NCBI GenBank assembly: GCA_963707695.1 | Contig: CAVPQY010000007.1 | Location: 124,001 to 188,000 of the forward strand | Length of the DNA: 64,000 nucleotides | Direction: 5' to 3' | Origin: JAOPZW01 sp963707695 | GTDB lineage: Bacteria > Actinomycetota > Thermoleophilia > Solirubrobacterales > Solirubrobacteraceae | Shown: one piece after another, positions 56,708 to 64,000 of the stretch | Position numbering within the stretch: position 1 is the stretch's first letter | Layout of the letters: each line of letters starts with the position of its first letter | Notes under the pieces: model-generated | Told to the model about the DNA's origin: nothing | Seen by the model: the letters and a program-made list of their open reading frames with translations, nothing else | Databases searched by the model: none | Translations under genes and position numbers: made by a program

Positions 56708-57679
56708 GTGGGCCACGAGCACCCGCACGCGCACGACCACGCCGGGCACGACCACGCCGGGCACGACCACCACGCCGTGTCGGCCGCGGACGACCGGCGC
56801 TGGCTGCTCGGGGCCCTCGGGCTCGTCCTGGCCTTCATGGTCGTGGAGGTCGTCGCCGGCCTGCTCGCCTCGTCGCTGGCGCTGCTCTCCGATGCCGCGC
56901 ACATGCTCACCGACGCGGCGGCCATCGGCCTCGCCGTGCTCGCCGCGGGCCTCGCCGCCCGCCCGGCGCGCGGGCGCTTCACCTTCGGGCTCGGCCGGGC
57001 CGAGATCCTCTCGGCGCAGGCCAACGGCGTCGCGCTGCTCGTCCTGGCCGGCGTGCTCGGCGTCGAGGCGGTCGGCCGCCTGGCCCACCCGGCCGACGTC
57101 GACGGCGGCTTCGTCGTCGTGGTCGGCCTCCTCGGGGCCGCCGTGAACGTGGGCACGGCGTGGGCGATCTCGCGCGCTCAGCGGCGCAGCCTCAACGTCG
57201 AGGGCGCGATGGCCCACGTCGTCGCCGACCTCGTCTCCTCGCTCCTGGCCGCGCTCGCCGGGCTGCTGATCCTCGTGTGGGGGCTCGATCGGGCCGACCC
57301 CGTCGCGTCGCTGCTCGTGTCGGCGCTCATGATCCGGTCCGGTGCGCGGCTCCTGCGCGCGGCGACCGACGTCCTGCTCGAGGCGGCGCCGCGCGGCATC
57401 GACGTCGACGCGATCGGGTCGGCGCTCGCGCGCGAGCCGGGCGTCGTCGAGGTGCACGACCTCCACGTGTGGGAGGTCACGTCGGGCTTCCCGGCGCTCG
57501 CCGCCCATGTGCTCGTGCGCCCGGGCGACGACTGCCACGCGGTGCGACGGCGCCTGCAGCGGGTGCTCGGCGACCGCTTCGGCGTCGACCACGTGACGCT
57601 CCAGGTCGACCACGCGCCCGACGCGGCGCGCCTGCTCGAGATCGAGCGCCGCCCGGGCGCGCGACGGGGACCCGCCTAG
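56708..57679 (+). CDS. Cation diffusion facilitator zinc exporter (CzcD/ZnT-like)
   Basis: This 323-aa proton/zinc antiporter begins with a His-rich tail (HEHPHAHDHAGHDHAGHDHH) that probably binds metal. It has six TM helices with the zinc-type HxxxD in TM2 (DAAHMLTD) and TM5 (MAHVVADL). The cytosolic C-terminal domain has VEVHDLHVWEVTSG. The GTG start is preceded by TACGCT (56696-56701), 6 nt away. The His repeats arise from a duplicated 15-bp unit. Confidence 0.93.
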   Translation: MGHEHPHAHDHAGHDHAGHDHHAVSAADDRRWLLGALGLVLAFMVVEVVAGLLASSLALLSDAAHMLTDAAAIGLAVLAAGLAARPARGRFTFGLGRAEILSAQANGVALLVLAGVLGVEAVGRLAHPADVDGGFVVVVGLLGAAVNVGTAWAISRAQRRSLNVEGAMAHVVADLVSSLLAALAGLLILVWGLDRADPVASLLVSALMIRSGARLLRAATDVLLEAAPRGIDVDAIGSALAREPGVVEVHDLHVWEVTSGFPALAAHVLVRPGDDCHAVRRRLQRVLGDRFGVDHVTLQVDHAPDAARLLEIERRPGARRGPA

Positions 57680-57685
57680 CGGGTC
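57669..57685 (+). terminator. Hairpin over the CDF stop codon
   Basis: A perfect 7-bp stem (GACCCGC/GCGGGTC) with the TAG stop at its centre ends the exporter gene. It has no T-tract. Confidence 0.4.
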
Positions 57686-57732
57686 GGGTGGCGGCCGAGC
57701 GGCGCGGCGGGCGTCCCTCCCCGACCGCGCGC

Positions 57733-58224
57733 TCAGCCCAGCTCGACGTGCGCGAAGGTCACCGCGCCGCCGGCGACCTCGCCCGTCCCCATCGTGTGCA
57801 CCGGCTGGCGCCGGCGGTCGGTGGGGCTGCCGGGGTTGAAGATCGCGAAGCCGTCCGGCGCGACCTCCAGGAGCGGGATGTGCGAGTGGCCGAACACGAC
57901 GGCGGCGCAGCCGGGGAAGCGGCCACGCAGGCGCTCGAGCCGGCCGGCGGCCGGCCCGGCGTCGTGCACCATCCCGATGCGCGCGCCGTCCGCCTCCACC
58001 ACCCGCTCCGCCGGCAGCGCGCGCCGCAGCTCCGGGTCGTCCACGTTGCCGTGCACGGCGAGCACCGGCGGCCCGAGCGCCTCGAGCTCTGCGAGGACCC
58101 CGGCCTCCATCACGTCGCCGCCGTGCAGGACGAGGTCGGCGGCGCGCAGGCGCTCCACGCACGCCTCGGGCAGCCGCCGCCCGCCGCGCGGCAGGTGGGT
58201 GTCGGAGATGATGGCCAGGCGCAC
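57733..58224 (-). CDS. YfcE/MJ0936-type metallophosphoesterase
   Basis: This 163-aa calcineurin-like phosphoesterase has all motifs: ISDTHLP (Asp, His), LVLHGGDVME (Asp), VHGNVDD (Asn), VFGHSHIP (His pair) and NPGSP. It probably hydrolyses phosphodiesters in the cytosol. The GTG start at 58224 is preceded by TAGCGT (58235-58240), whose TAG is also the stop codon of the upstream GH-like gene. Confidence 0.9.
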   Translation of the reverse strand: MRLAIISDTHLPRGGRRLPEACVERLRAADLVLHGGDVMEAGVLAELEALGPPVLAVHGNVDDPELRRALPAERVVEADGARIGMVHDAGPAAGRLERLRGRFPGCAAVVFGHSHIPLLEVAPDGFAIFNPGSPTDRRRQPVHTMGTGEVAGGAVTFAHVELG

Positions 58225-58237
58225 GGCGCGCCCGACG

Positions 58238-59314
58238 CTACCGCCCGTGCCGCGCGCGGGTGCGCGCCGCGCGCGCCTTGGCCCGCCGCGCGACGACCGT
58301 GCGCTCGGCGGCGCGCGAGCGGCGCACCTGGCGCCGCAGGACGGTGAGGGCAGGCCGCGCGCGCCCGTCGGCGCCGACGAGCCCGGAGTCCCAGCGCTGG
58401 CGGCGCTCCCGGCGCGCGACGCCGTACCAGTTGTAGATGTAGATGCGCGTGTAGCGGGCGCGCACCTGGGGGCGGTGCATGAGGTCGAGGATGTGGCGCA
58501 GCGCGCCGGCCGCCCGTGTGGGGCTGTAGGGGTAGGTCAGGCGGCCGCGGTCGGTGACGAACCGCACGATGCCGCCGGTCTCGGTCGCCCAGATCTGCCC
58601 CCGGACGAGCTTCGGGAAGCGCAGCGTCCAGCTCCGCCCGGCCCGCACGTGGTGGTTGCCGTCCTGGTAGTTGTGCAGCCCCCACAGTCGCGGGGAGCGA
58701 CCGCGCAGGCCGCGGCGGAAGCGGGCCATCCACCGGTCCAGGCCCGGCTGGTCGAGCACGTCGGCGCCCAGGACGCGGCACGTGGTGCACACCGACTTGA
58801 GCACGGCGTAGTAGCGCCCCGCCAGCGCCGGCCGCTCGGCCGTCGGCTGGAGGAAGTGGTTGGCCTCGTTCCACGGGGTGAACACGCGGACGGCCGGGAA
58901 CTGCCGGCGGAAGTGCACGACGGCGGTCCGGTAGCGCGACGGCGACGGGTAGCGGTTGCGGTTGCGGCGCGAGAACGACGTCCCGCCGAACGCGATGTGC
59001 GGCTCGATCCCGCTGAACACGGCGCGGTCGACCCAGCGATGGACCTCGATGCGCCGGCGGGCGGGGCCCAGCGCGAGGTCCCACGGCACGACGAGGCGCG
59101 CGTAGCGCAGGCCCAGGCGTCGGAACGTCGGGTCCCGGAAGACCGTGTCGTTCTGCTCGCTGAGGCCGACCTGCAGCACGCCGCGCACGGGCGCCGGCGG
59201 CCGCGGCGCCGCCGCGGCCGGGGCCGCCGCCGCGGCCGGGGCCGGGGCGGCGAGGCCGAGCACGGTCACGACCGCGGCGGCCGGGGCCGCGAGCGTCGAG
59301 CGGGACAGGCGCAT
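58238..59314 (-). CDS. Secreted glycoside-hydrolase-like TIM-barrel protein
   Basis: This 358-aa protein has an Ala/Pro-rich signal peptide, then a fold resembling clan GH-A: LGLRYARLVVPWDLAL, FTPWNEANHFL (candidate acid/base Glu), LWGLHNYQDGNHH, IWATETGGIVRF (candidate nucleophile Glu) and YIYNWYG. The tail is Arg/Ala-rich. A glycan substrate is plausible but unproven. The ATG shares one base with the cupin stop (TGATG), so the two are co-translated. Confidence 0.75.
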   Translation of the reverse strand: MRLSRSTLAAPAAAVVTVLGLAAPAPAAAAAPAAAAPRPPAPVRGVLQVGLSEQNDTVFRDPTFRRLGLRYARLVVPWDLALGPARRRIEVHRWVDRAVFSGIEPHIAFGGTSFSRRNRNRYPSPSRYRTAVVHFRRQFPAVRVFTPWNEANHFLQPTAERPALAGRYYAVLKSVCTTCRVLGADVLDQPGLDRWMARFRRGLRGRSPRLWGLHNYQDGNHHVRAGRSWTLRFPKLVRGQIWATETGGIVRFVTDRGRLTYPYSPTRAAGALRHILDLMHRPQVRARYTRIYIYNWYGVARRERRQRWDSGLVGADGRARPALTVLRRQVRRSRAAERTVVARRAKARAARTRARHGR

Positions 59315-59721
59315 CACGTCGTGGTGTCGGCGCCACCCCGGGCGCCCTTGAGCGCCGGGGCCCCCGTGATGACGGTGTCCTCGTGGGCATAGGCGGGCGC
59401 GCAGCAGCACAGCAGCACGAGCGGCTCGCCGACCGTGTTGACGAGCGCGTGCTCGGTGCCGGGCGGGATGACGACGCAGTCGCCGGCGGCGACGTCGAAC
59501 TCGTCGTCGCCGAGGCGCATGCGCCCCCGGCCGGCGGTGAAGAAGTAGAGCTCCTCGGTGACGCGGTGCAGGTGCGCCTCGGTCGCCCCGTGCGGCGGCA
59601 CCGTCGCCTCGGCGAGGCTCTGGTGGCGGGCGGCCGTCCACGCCGGGTGGGCGACCTCGCGGATGGTGGACCCGTCGAGCGTCGTGAAGGGCTCGCGGTC
59701 CTGCAGTCGGGAGCGGTGCAT
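59314..59721 (-). CDS. Cupin-domain protein
   Basis: This 135-aa single beta-barrel has cupin motif 1 GATEAHLHRVTEELYFFTAGRG (metal ligands His, His, Glu) and motif 2 GDCVVIPPGTEHALVN (His). It may be a small sugar isomerase, a dioxygenase or a sensor. A CCC run in the tail (LLCCCAPAYAHED) is unusual. Its leader contains a long palindrome (59734-59767). It is coupled by TGATG to the GH-like gene. Confidence 0.85.
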   Translation of the reverse strand: MHRSRLQDREPFTTLDGSTIREVAHPAWTAARHQSLAEATVPPHGATEAHLHRVTEELYFFTAGRGRMRLGDDEFDVAAGDCVVIPPGTEHALVNTVGEPLVLLCCCAPAYAHEDTVITGAPALKGARGGADTTT

Positions 59722-59733
59722 GGTGGCGCTTGG

Positions 59734-59772
59734 TCCTGTCCGCCGGCCCGGGGGCCGACGGACAGGACGGTA
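59734..59772 (-). promoter_or_regulatory. Palindrome and -10 box upstream of the cupin gene
   Basis: TCCTGTCCG and CGGACAGGA are the outer arms of an inverted repeat of about 15 bp with one mismatch (59734-59767). It abuts TACCGT (minus strand, 59772-59767). It could be an operator for an unseen regulator or a leader hairpin. Confidence 0.5.
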
Positions 59773-59818
59773 GCGATCGGGGCAGCGGACGCCGCCCGCC
59801 CCGGCCCCGGCGCGCCGC

Positions 59819-59938
59819 TCAGCGGCGCCCGGGCGGTTGCCAGCGGCGCCTCGTGCGCGGGGCCTTCGGCGCGGTGCGACGCGGATGCTCGCGCGGCGTC
59901 TGGGCCTTCGCCATCTCGGGATGCAGCAGGGAATGCAC
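59819..59938 (-). CDS. Candidate small basic ORF (39 aa)
   Basis: This lies in the 528-bp gene-poor stretch 59722-60249. A GTG at 59938, with AGAGAGGA upstream, opens a 39-codon frame rich in Arg, Pro and Lys (REHPRRTAPKAPRTRRRW). It could be a small nucleic-acid-binding protein, or chance in high-GC DNA. No homologue is recognised. Confidence 0.3.
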   Translation of the reverse strand: MHSLLHPEMAKAQTPREHPRRTAPKAPRTRRRWQPPGRR

Positions 59939-60053
59939 GGCGGTCCTCTCTGGTGGGTGGTGGAAACGAGGTCCACCGCCCGACGGGACGAGCGCTGCAC
60001 TCAGAGGTGCTCGGCCGGCGGGCGGTGCGCCCGCGCCGAGCCTGGATCGGGCT

Positions 60054-60140
60054 CTACGACGCGGAGGCGCAGGGGCGAACGGCAGCGCCGCTCTTGCGAG
60101 CGGGGAACGTGCCGTTGATGTCCATGCGCGGGTGCGTCAT
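60054..60140 (-). CDS. Candidate 28-aa small ORF with strong RBS
   Basis: The ATG at 60140 has a strong GGAGG ribosome-binding site, and TAGGGT at 60186-60181 forms a promoter with a leader of about 35 nt. CCTCAC/GTGAGG (60066-60071 with 60050-60055) can pair to cover part of the ribosome-binding site. The peptide begins MTHPRMDINGTFPARKSG. The complete expression signal makes this a better candidate than most short frames; no homologue is known to me. The rest of 59722-60249 shows nothing recognisable. Confidence 0.4.
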   Translation of the reverse strand: MTHPRMDINGTFPARKSGAAVRPCASAS

Positions 60141-60249
60141 CGAGAGCCTCCTCACAAGGTCTGGCGTGAGGATGTCGCCGACCCTAGCGGACGTCCTGGG
60201 CGTGCTCAAGGGCGGTTGTCCACACCCTTGCCCGAGCGACCGCGCCGCG

Positions 60250-61152
60250 TCAGGCCGCGACGGCCGGAAGGCCCACGCCGATGACCTTCAGGCGCCGGCT
60301 CAGCGCGGTGAAGGCGAACTCGTTCATGTCCTGGGAGGACTGCCCGAGGTAGACGTAGTCCTCGCCGAGCGTGTGGCCGGGCGGGACCAGGACCCCGGCC
60401 GCGGCCGGGAGCGTCGCCATCAGGCGGTCCTGGATGCGCTGCGCGAGCGCCGGGTCGCGCGCCTGGCGCTGGAGGTACCAGGTGCCGTAGGCGACGTGGC
60501 GGTGCTCGTCCTGGGAGATGCGGCGGAAGCCCTCGAGATGCCCGGGCAGCACGCCCTCGTCCTCGAGCCACTGCGTCTGGAAGTGCTGCCCGGTGAGCGC
60601 CAGGGTCCCCTCGATGACCATGTGGTAGGTCACGATGAAGTCGACCTTGGCCTCGACGTCGCGCGGATGCTCGATGAGCGCGCGGTTGACGTCGACGAGC
60701 ATCCCGTCGAAGAGCCGGAAGTAGTCCTCGTTGAGCGTGGCGCGGCAGTCGTCGAGGCGCTGCTCGAAGGTCCCGTCGTGCTGCAGGACCTGCTCCCAGA
60801 GGTTGTTGAAGTGCTGGGCGTGGCGGGCCTCGTCGACCTGCTGGGTCGTGAGGAACGCCTCCTCGTGCTGGTCGTCGTAGGCCATGACGAGGCCCGAGAA
60901 CTGCGTCGCCACGCGCTCCTCCCCGACGAAGAAGCTCGCCAGGCCCCATGCGATCTGGTCGCGCACGACGGGGTCCATCGCCTCCCAGTCGCGGCGGTCC
61001 TGGGTGAAGTCGATCTCGTGGGAGCTCCAGTTCTGGCGCTCCCACAGCCGGTAGAGCTCGCGGGGCGTCATGAGCGTGACGGTCGAGAGGCGCGACTCGT
61101 CGCTCATCGTGGCGACGTCGCCCTGGGTGGTCAGGTCCAGCAGCGAGGGCAT
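60250..61152 (-). CDS. R2-like ligand-binding oxidase (R2lox, ferritin-like Mn/Fe protein)
   Basis: This 300-aa ferritin-like four-helix bundle has the full R2lox ligand set: E78, E108 and H111 (DEARH), E181, E216 and H219 (DEHRH). V81 and Y176 are placed at E+3 and E-5, the pair that forms the Tyr-Val ether cross-link in characterised R2lox (Rv0233 type). Such proteins assemble a Mn/Fe cofactor and bind a fatty-acid-like ligand; the in vivo reaction is unknown. The ATG at 61152 follows TCGACT by 8 nt; the GTG at 61170 is an alternative (306 aa). It is divergent from a TetR gene across a palindrome. Confidence 0.9.
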   Translation of the reverse strand: MPSLLDLTTQGDVATMSDESRLSTVTLMTPRELYRLWERQNWSSHEIDFTQDRRDWEAMDPVVRDQIAWGLASFFVGEERVATQFSGLVMAYDDQHEEAFLTTQQVDEARHAQHFNNLWEQVLQHDGTFEQRLDDCRATLNEDYFRLFDGMLVDVNRALIEHPRDVEAKVDFIVTYHMVIEGTLALTGQHFQTQWLEDEGVLPGHLEGFRRISQDEHRHVAYGTWYLQRQARDPALAQRIQDRLMATLPAAAGVLVPPGHTLGEDYVYLGQSSQDMNEFAFTALSRRLKVIGVGLPAVAA

Positions 61153-61174
61153 GGGCGGTGAGTCGATCACGCGT

Positions 61175-61189
61175 TTGACACCCTGTCAA
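61175..61189. promoter_or_regulatory. TTGACA-N3-TGTCAA palindrome, probable TetR operator
   Basis: This perfect 15-bp inverted repeat lies between R2lox and tetR. On the minus strand TTGACA is also a -35 hexamer, 17 bp from TCGACT before R2lox. Bound regulator would block both directions. Confidence 0.7.
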
Positions 61190-61224
61190 GCCCGCTCGGG
61201 ACCGGTGCTAGGCTGGCTGCGCCG

Positions 61225-61824
61225 ATGGCCACGGCCGAGCCCACCGCCAGGCGCCGGGCGGTCCAGGCGGCCGTGCTGGCCGCCACCGAGGACCTCCTGC
61301 GCGAGGGCGCGTCCTACGCCGACCTGAGCATCGAGGCGATCGCCCGCCGCGCCGGCCTCGGGCGCACCGCCTTCTACTTCTACTTCCGCGACAAGCGCGA
61401 GCTGCTCATGCGGCTCACGGAGGACGTCAACGACCAGCTCTTCGGCCAGGCCGACGTGTGGTTCTCGGGCCGCGGCGAGCCGGCGCAGGAGCTGCGGGCG
61501 GCACTGACCAGCATCGCCGCGCTCTACGACGAGCACGGCGTGCTCCTGCGCGCCATCGTCGAGGTCTCGACCTACGACGAGGAGGTCGCCCGCTTCTGGC
61601 GCGGCCTGATGGGGCGCTTCACGTCGGCCACCCGCCGCCGCATCGAGCGCGAGCAGGCGGAGGGCGTGGGCGCGCCGGGCCACCCCGAGGCCATCGCGTT
61701 CTCGCTGTGCTGGATGACGGAGCGGGTCTTCTACCAGCGCCTCGTGCAGGACCAGCCGCCCTCCCGCGACGAGCTCGTCGGCGCGCTCTGCGACATCTGG
61801 GTGCGCTCCGTCTACGGGCGCTGA
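61225..61824 (+). CDS. TetR-family transcriptional regulator
   Basis: This 199-aa protein has an N-terminal HTH (DLSIEAIARRAGLGRTAFYFYFRDKREL) and an all-helical ligand/dimer domain with WFSGRGEPAQELRAAL and a C-terminal FSLCWMTERVFYQRLV. It is expected to repress the divergent R2lox through the palindrome at 61175-61189, perhaps responding to a fatty acyl or hydrophobic ligand. TAGGCT (61209-61214) lies 10 nt before the ATG. Confidence 0.92.
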   Translation: MATAEPTARRRAVQAAVLAATEDLLREGASYADLSIEAIARRAGLGRTAFYFYFRDKRELLMRLTEDVNDQLFGQADVWFSGRGEPAQELRAALTSIAALYDEHGVLLRAIVEVSTYDEEVARFWRGLMGRFTSATRRRIEREQAEGVGAPGHPEAIAFSLCWMTERVFYQRLVQDQPPSRDELVGALCDIWVRSVYGR

Positions 61825-61853
61825 GGCCCAGCGCCCGAGCGCGCTCAGCGCCC
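61816..61853. terminator. Convergent-gene hairpin
   Basis: A perfect 10-bp inverted repeat (GGGCGCTGAG / CTCAGCGCCC) holds both the tetR stop and the convergent transferase stop. A nested 7-bp stem also forms. It is probably a bidirectional terminator. Confidence 0.55.
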
Positions 61854-63014
61854 GACGGCCTCCCACTCCCCCGTCTCGAGCTTGTGCGTGACGTCGGCCT
61901 CGACGTCGTCCTCGGTGGCCTCGGGCCGCGCCCGCCGCACCCGCCGGGCCGCGAGGCGCTTGAACTTCAGGATCTCGAGCACGTAGACGAGGTAGACCGA
62001 CGCGCCCAGGGCGGCGAGGAGCATCACGCCCATGAGGACGGCCCACCCCGCGTTGAGCGTCCCGTCGCTCTGCGAGTAGGGGATGAAGCGCAGCGCGACC
62101 GCGATGCCGGCCATGAGCAGCATCCACCCGTAGAGGTAGAGCACGGTGCGCCGCTGCGAGAAGCCGATGTTCGCCATCCGGTGGTGGAAGTGCCAGCGGT
62201 CGGCGCGGTAGACCGGGCGACCGTACTTGATGCGCTTGGCGACGACGAACCCCGTGTCGAGGAAGGGGACCGCGAGGATGACGAGCGGCCCGACGAGCGC
62301 GATCAGGGCGTTGGTCTTGAGCGTGCCCTCGACGATGATCGTGCCCAGGAGGTAGCCGAGGAGGTTCGAGCCGCAATCGCCCATGAAGACGGCGGCCGGG
62401 TGGAAGTTGTGGACGAGGAAGCCGAGCGCGGCGCCCGCCGTCACGGCGGCCAGGACGGCGGCGTTCTCCTTGCCCAGGTCGAAGGCGATGATCGCGAACG
62501 ACGTCGAGGCGATGACGCCGACGCCGGCGGCGAGCCCGTCGACGCCGTCGGAGAAGTTCACGACGTTGACGAGGGCGACGATCCCGATGAGCGTCACCGG
62601 GCCGCCGGCGTGCCCCAGGTCGACCCCGCCGAGGAACGGGAGCGTGACCGTGTGGACGACGACGCCCTGCGTGACCGGGATGAGCACGGCCCCGGCCTGG
62701 CCGGCGAGCTTCGCCGCCGCCGGCAGGTCCACGACGTCGTCGACCGCGCCGACCGCGGCGATGACGACGGCCCCCAGGAGGATCGAGGGCAGCGTGCCGC
62801 CGTGCGGGAGCCACAGCCAGGACGCGAGCAGGACCCCGGCCAGGATCGCCAGGCCGCCCAGCAGCGGCGTCTCGCGCTGCGCGAGCCCGCGCTCCCGTGG
62901 CTCGTCGACGGCGCCGACCCGCCGCGCGAGCCGCGCCGCGACCGGCGTCAGCGCCGCCGTGGTCAGCGCGGCCGCGCCGCCGGCCAGGACGGCGTCGACC
63001 TCGGTCAGGGCCAT
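61845..63014 (-). CDS. WecA/TagO-like polyprenyl-phosphate N-acetylhexosamine-1-phosphate transferase
   Basis: This 389-aa protein has about 11 TM helices. It starts lipid-linked glycopolymer synthesis by moving a GlcNAc-1-P-type sugar onto undecaprenyl/decaprenyl phosphate. Motifs are AVGAVDDVVDL (Mg-binding Asp pair), VNVVNFSDGVDGLAAGV, FMGDCGSNLLGYLLG and the cytosolic HFHHR. A cytosolic acidic tail ends it. It is not MraY, given the HFHHR motif and absence of mur genes. It probably feeds the LCP ligase at 41.8-43.3 kb. Confidence 0.9.
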   Translation of the reverse strand: MALTEVDAVLAGGAAALTTAALTPVAARLARRVGAVDEPRERGLAQRETPLLGGLAILAGVLLASWLWLPHGGTLPSILLGAVVIAAVGAVDDVVDLPAAAKLAGQAGAVLIPVTQGVVVHTVTLPFLGGVDLGHAGGPVTLIGIVALVNVVNFSDGVDGLAAGVGVIASTSFAIIAFDLGKENAAVLAAVTAGAALGFLVHNFHPAAVFMGDCGSNLLGYLLGTIIVEGTLKTNALIALVGPLVILAVPFLDTGFVVAKRIKYGRPVYRADRWHFHHRMANIGFSQRRTVLYLYGWMLLMAGIAVALRFIPYSQSDGTLNAGWAVLMGVMLLAALGASVYLVYVLEILKFKRLAARRVRRARPEATEDDVEADVTHKLETGEWEAVGR

Positions 63015-63076
63015 GGGGCACCTAGCATGGCAGCCGGGCCGGGCGGCGACCGCCCGGGTCCCCGGCCGGCCCGCGC

Positions 63077-64000
63077 CTAGACCGGCGCGCCGGCCTTGAG
63101 GTGCTCGTAGAGCGGGTGGCGGTCGGCGATCGCGGTGACGCGCTCGGCCAGCTCGTCGCGCCGGGCCTCGAAGGCGCCCGTCAGCGCCACGGCGATGATC
63201 CGCCCGACCTCCTCGAAGTCCTCGCCCTGCAGGCCCCGGGTGGCCAGGGCCGGCGTGCCGACGCGCAGGCCGCTCGTGACCATCGGCGGGCGCGGGTCGA
63301 AGGGCACGGCGTTGCGGTTGACCGTGATCCCGATGTCGTGCAGGCGGTCCTCGGCCTGCTGGCCGTCGAGCGCGCTCTCCCGCAGGTCGACGAGCACGAG
63401 GTGCACGTCGGTCCCGCCCGTGAGGACGTTCACCCCTTCGCCGGCGCCCAGCAGCTCGCGGGCGACGGCCTGCGCCCCCGCGACGGTGCGGCGCTGACGC
63501 TCGCGGAAGGCCTCGGTCATCGCGATGCGGAACGTCACCGCCTTGCCGGCCACGACGTGCTCGAGCGGCCCGCCCTGCTGGCCCGGGAACACCGCCGAGT
63601 CGATCTTCTTGGCGTGCTCCTGGCGGCACAGGATGAGGCCGCTGCGCGCGCCGCCCAGCGTCTTGTGCACGGTCGAGGTCACGACGTCCGCGTGGGGCAC
63701 GGGCGAGGGGTGCAGCCCCGCCGCGACGAGCCCGGCGAAGTGCGCCATGTCGACCACGAGGTACGCGTCGACCTCGTCGGCGATGGCGCGGAAGGCCTCG
63801 AAGTCCAGCGTGCGCGGGTAGGCGCTCCAGCCGGCCATGATGAGCTTGGGGCGCCGCTCGCGGGCGATGCGCGCGACGGCGTCCATGTCGATGAGCGAGG
63901 TCTCGCGGTCGACCTCGTACGGCGCGATGTCGTAGAGGCGCCCGGAGACGTTGAGCTTCATGCCGTGGGTCAGGTGCCCGCCGTGGGGCAAGGCCAGGCC
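63077..64000 (-). CDS. glyA: Serine hydroxymethyltransferase, 5' end outside window
   Basis: About 308 C-terminal residues of SHMT are present; the gene continues past base 64000. This PLP enzyme converts serine plus tetrahydrofolate to glycine and methylene-tetrahydrofolate. Visible are LPHGGHLTHG at the window edge, AYPRTLDF, VVDMAHFAGLVAAGLHPSP, the PLP-Lys in TSTVHKTLGGARSG, FPGQQGGPLEHVVAGKAV and GLRVGTPALATRGLQGEDF. It lies 62 bp upstream of the WecA-like gene on the same strand, and the two are next to each other in many actinobacteria. Confidence 0.97.
   Translation of the reverse strand, partial: GLALPHGGHLTHGMKLNVSGRLYDIAPYEVDRETSLIDMDAVARIARERRPKLIMAGWSAYPRTLDFEAFRAIADEVDAYLVVDMAHFAGLVAAGLHPSPVPHADVVTSTVHKTLGGARSGLILCRQEHAKKIDSAVFPGQQGGPLEHVVAGKAVTFRIAMTEAFRERQRRTVAGAQAVARELLGAGEGVNVLTGGTDVHLVLVDLRESALDGQQAEDRLHDIGITVNRNAVPFDPRPPMVTSGLRVGTPALATRGLQGEDFEEVGRIIAVALTGAFEARRDELAERVTAIADRHPLYEHLKAGAPV

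Overview
This is a very GC-rich chromosomal window (well above 70% by eye). Gene content points to an actinobacterium, probably of the Thermoleophilia/Solirubrobacterales type. The evidence is an F-type ATP synthase operon, a comF-hpf-secA block, a split ftsEX / S41 peptidase / rnr / smpB / prfB set, a eukaryote-type UGPase, an R2-like ligand-binding oxidase and a B12-type MerR photoreceptor. The taxon is inferred, since no rRNA is present. I see no tRNA, rRNA, CRISPR array, IS element or prophage. Coding density is high; the only gene-poor stretch over 300 bp is 59722-60249.

Layout. 0.1-8.4 kb: M3 peptidase, a frameshifted alpha/beta hydrolase, a flavoprotein disulfide reductase, an M50-like membrane protease, smpB, an ICL/PEP-mutase family enzyme, an HhH-GPD protein and a saccharopine-dehydrogenase-like reductase. 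8.4-14.5 kb: ftsE-ftsX-S41 peptidase-rnr (minus) and an M16 peptidase (plus). 14.5-24.9 kb: a Kup K+ transporter, the overlapping NAD operon nadC-nadA-nudC, a menA-like prenyltransferase, a tocopherol-cyclase-like protein, a PLP decarboxylase and prfB. 25.0-31.3 kb: a 14-residue-repeat protein, a secreted HAD phosphatase, a probable CUG-initiated gene, secA, and comF running in frame into hpf. 31.4-47.7 kb: a CtaG-like protein, UGPase, two adjacent SAH-hydrolase paralogues with a MerR regulator, sugar-nucleotide genes (PGI/PMI, NDP-sugar pyrophosphorylase, UDP-glucose dehydrogenase), an LCP protein, an M20 peptidase, and a divergent ECF sigma / CarH-LitR pair. 47.7-54.9 kb: the complete ATP synthase operon (atpI-like, atpB, E, F, H, A, G, D, C). 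55-64 kb: a subtilase, a CDF zinc exporter, a phosphoesterase, a secreted GH-like protein, a cupin, two candidate small ORFs, an R2lox with divergent TetR and a shared palindrome, a WecA/TagO-like transferase, and the 3' part of glyA.

How it works together. Two signals recur. First, more than twenty genes carry a TANNNT box about 5-10 nt before the start codon, which suggests widespread leaderless transcription and helps fix starts. Second, operon neighbours overlap as GTGA/ATGA (once CTGA) or TGATG, suggesting translational coupling. The most interesting regulatory islands are CarH/ECF with 11-bp-spaced operator repeats, TetR/R2lox with a perfect TTGACA-N3-TGTCAA palindrome, and MerR/ahcY beside a catalytically altered SAHH paralogue.
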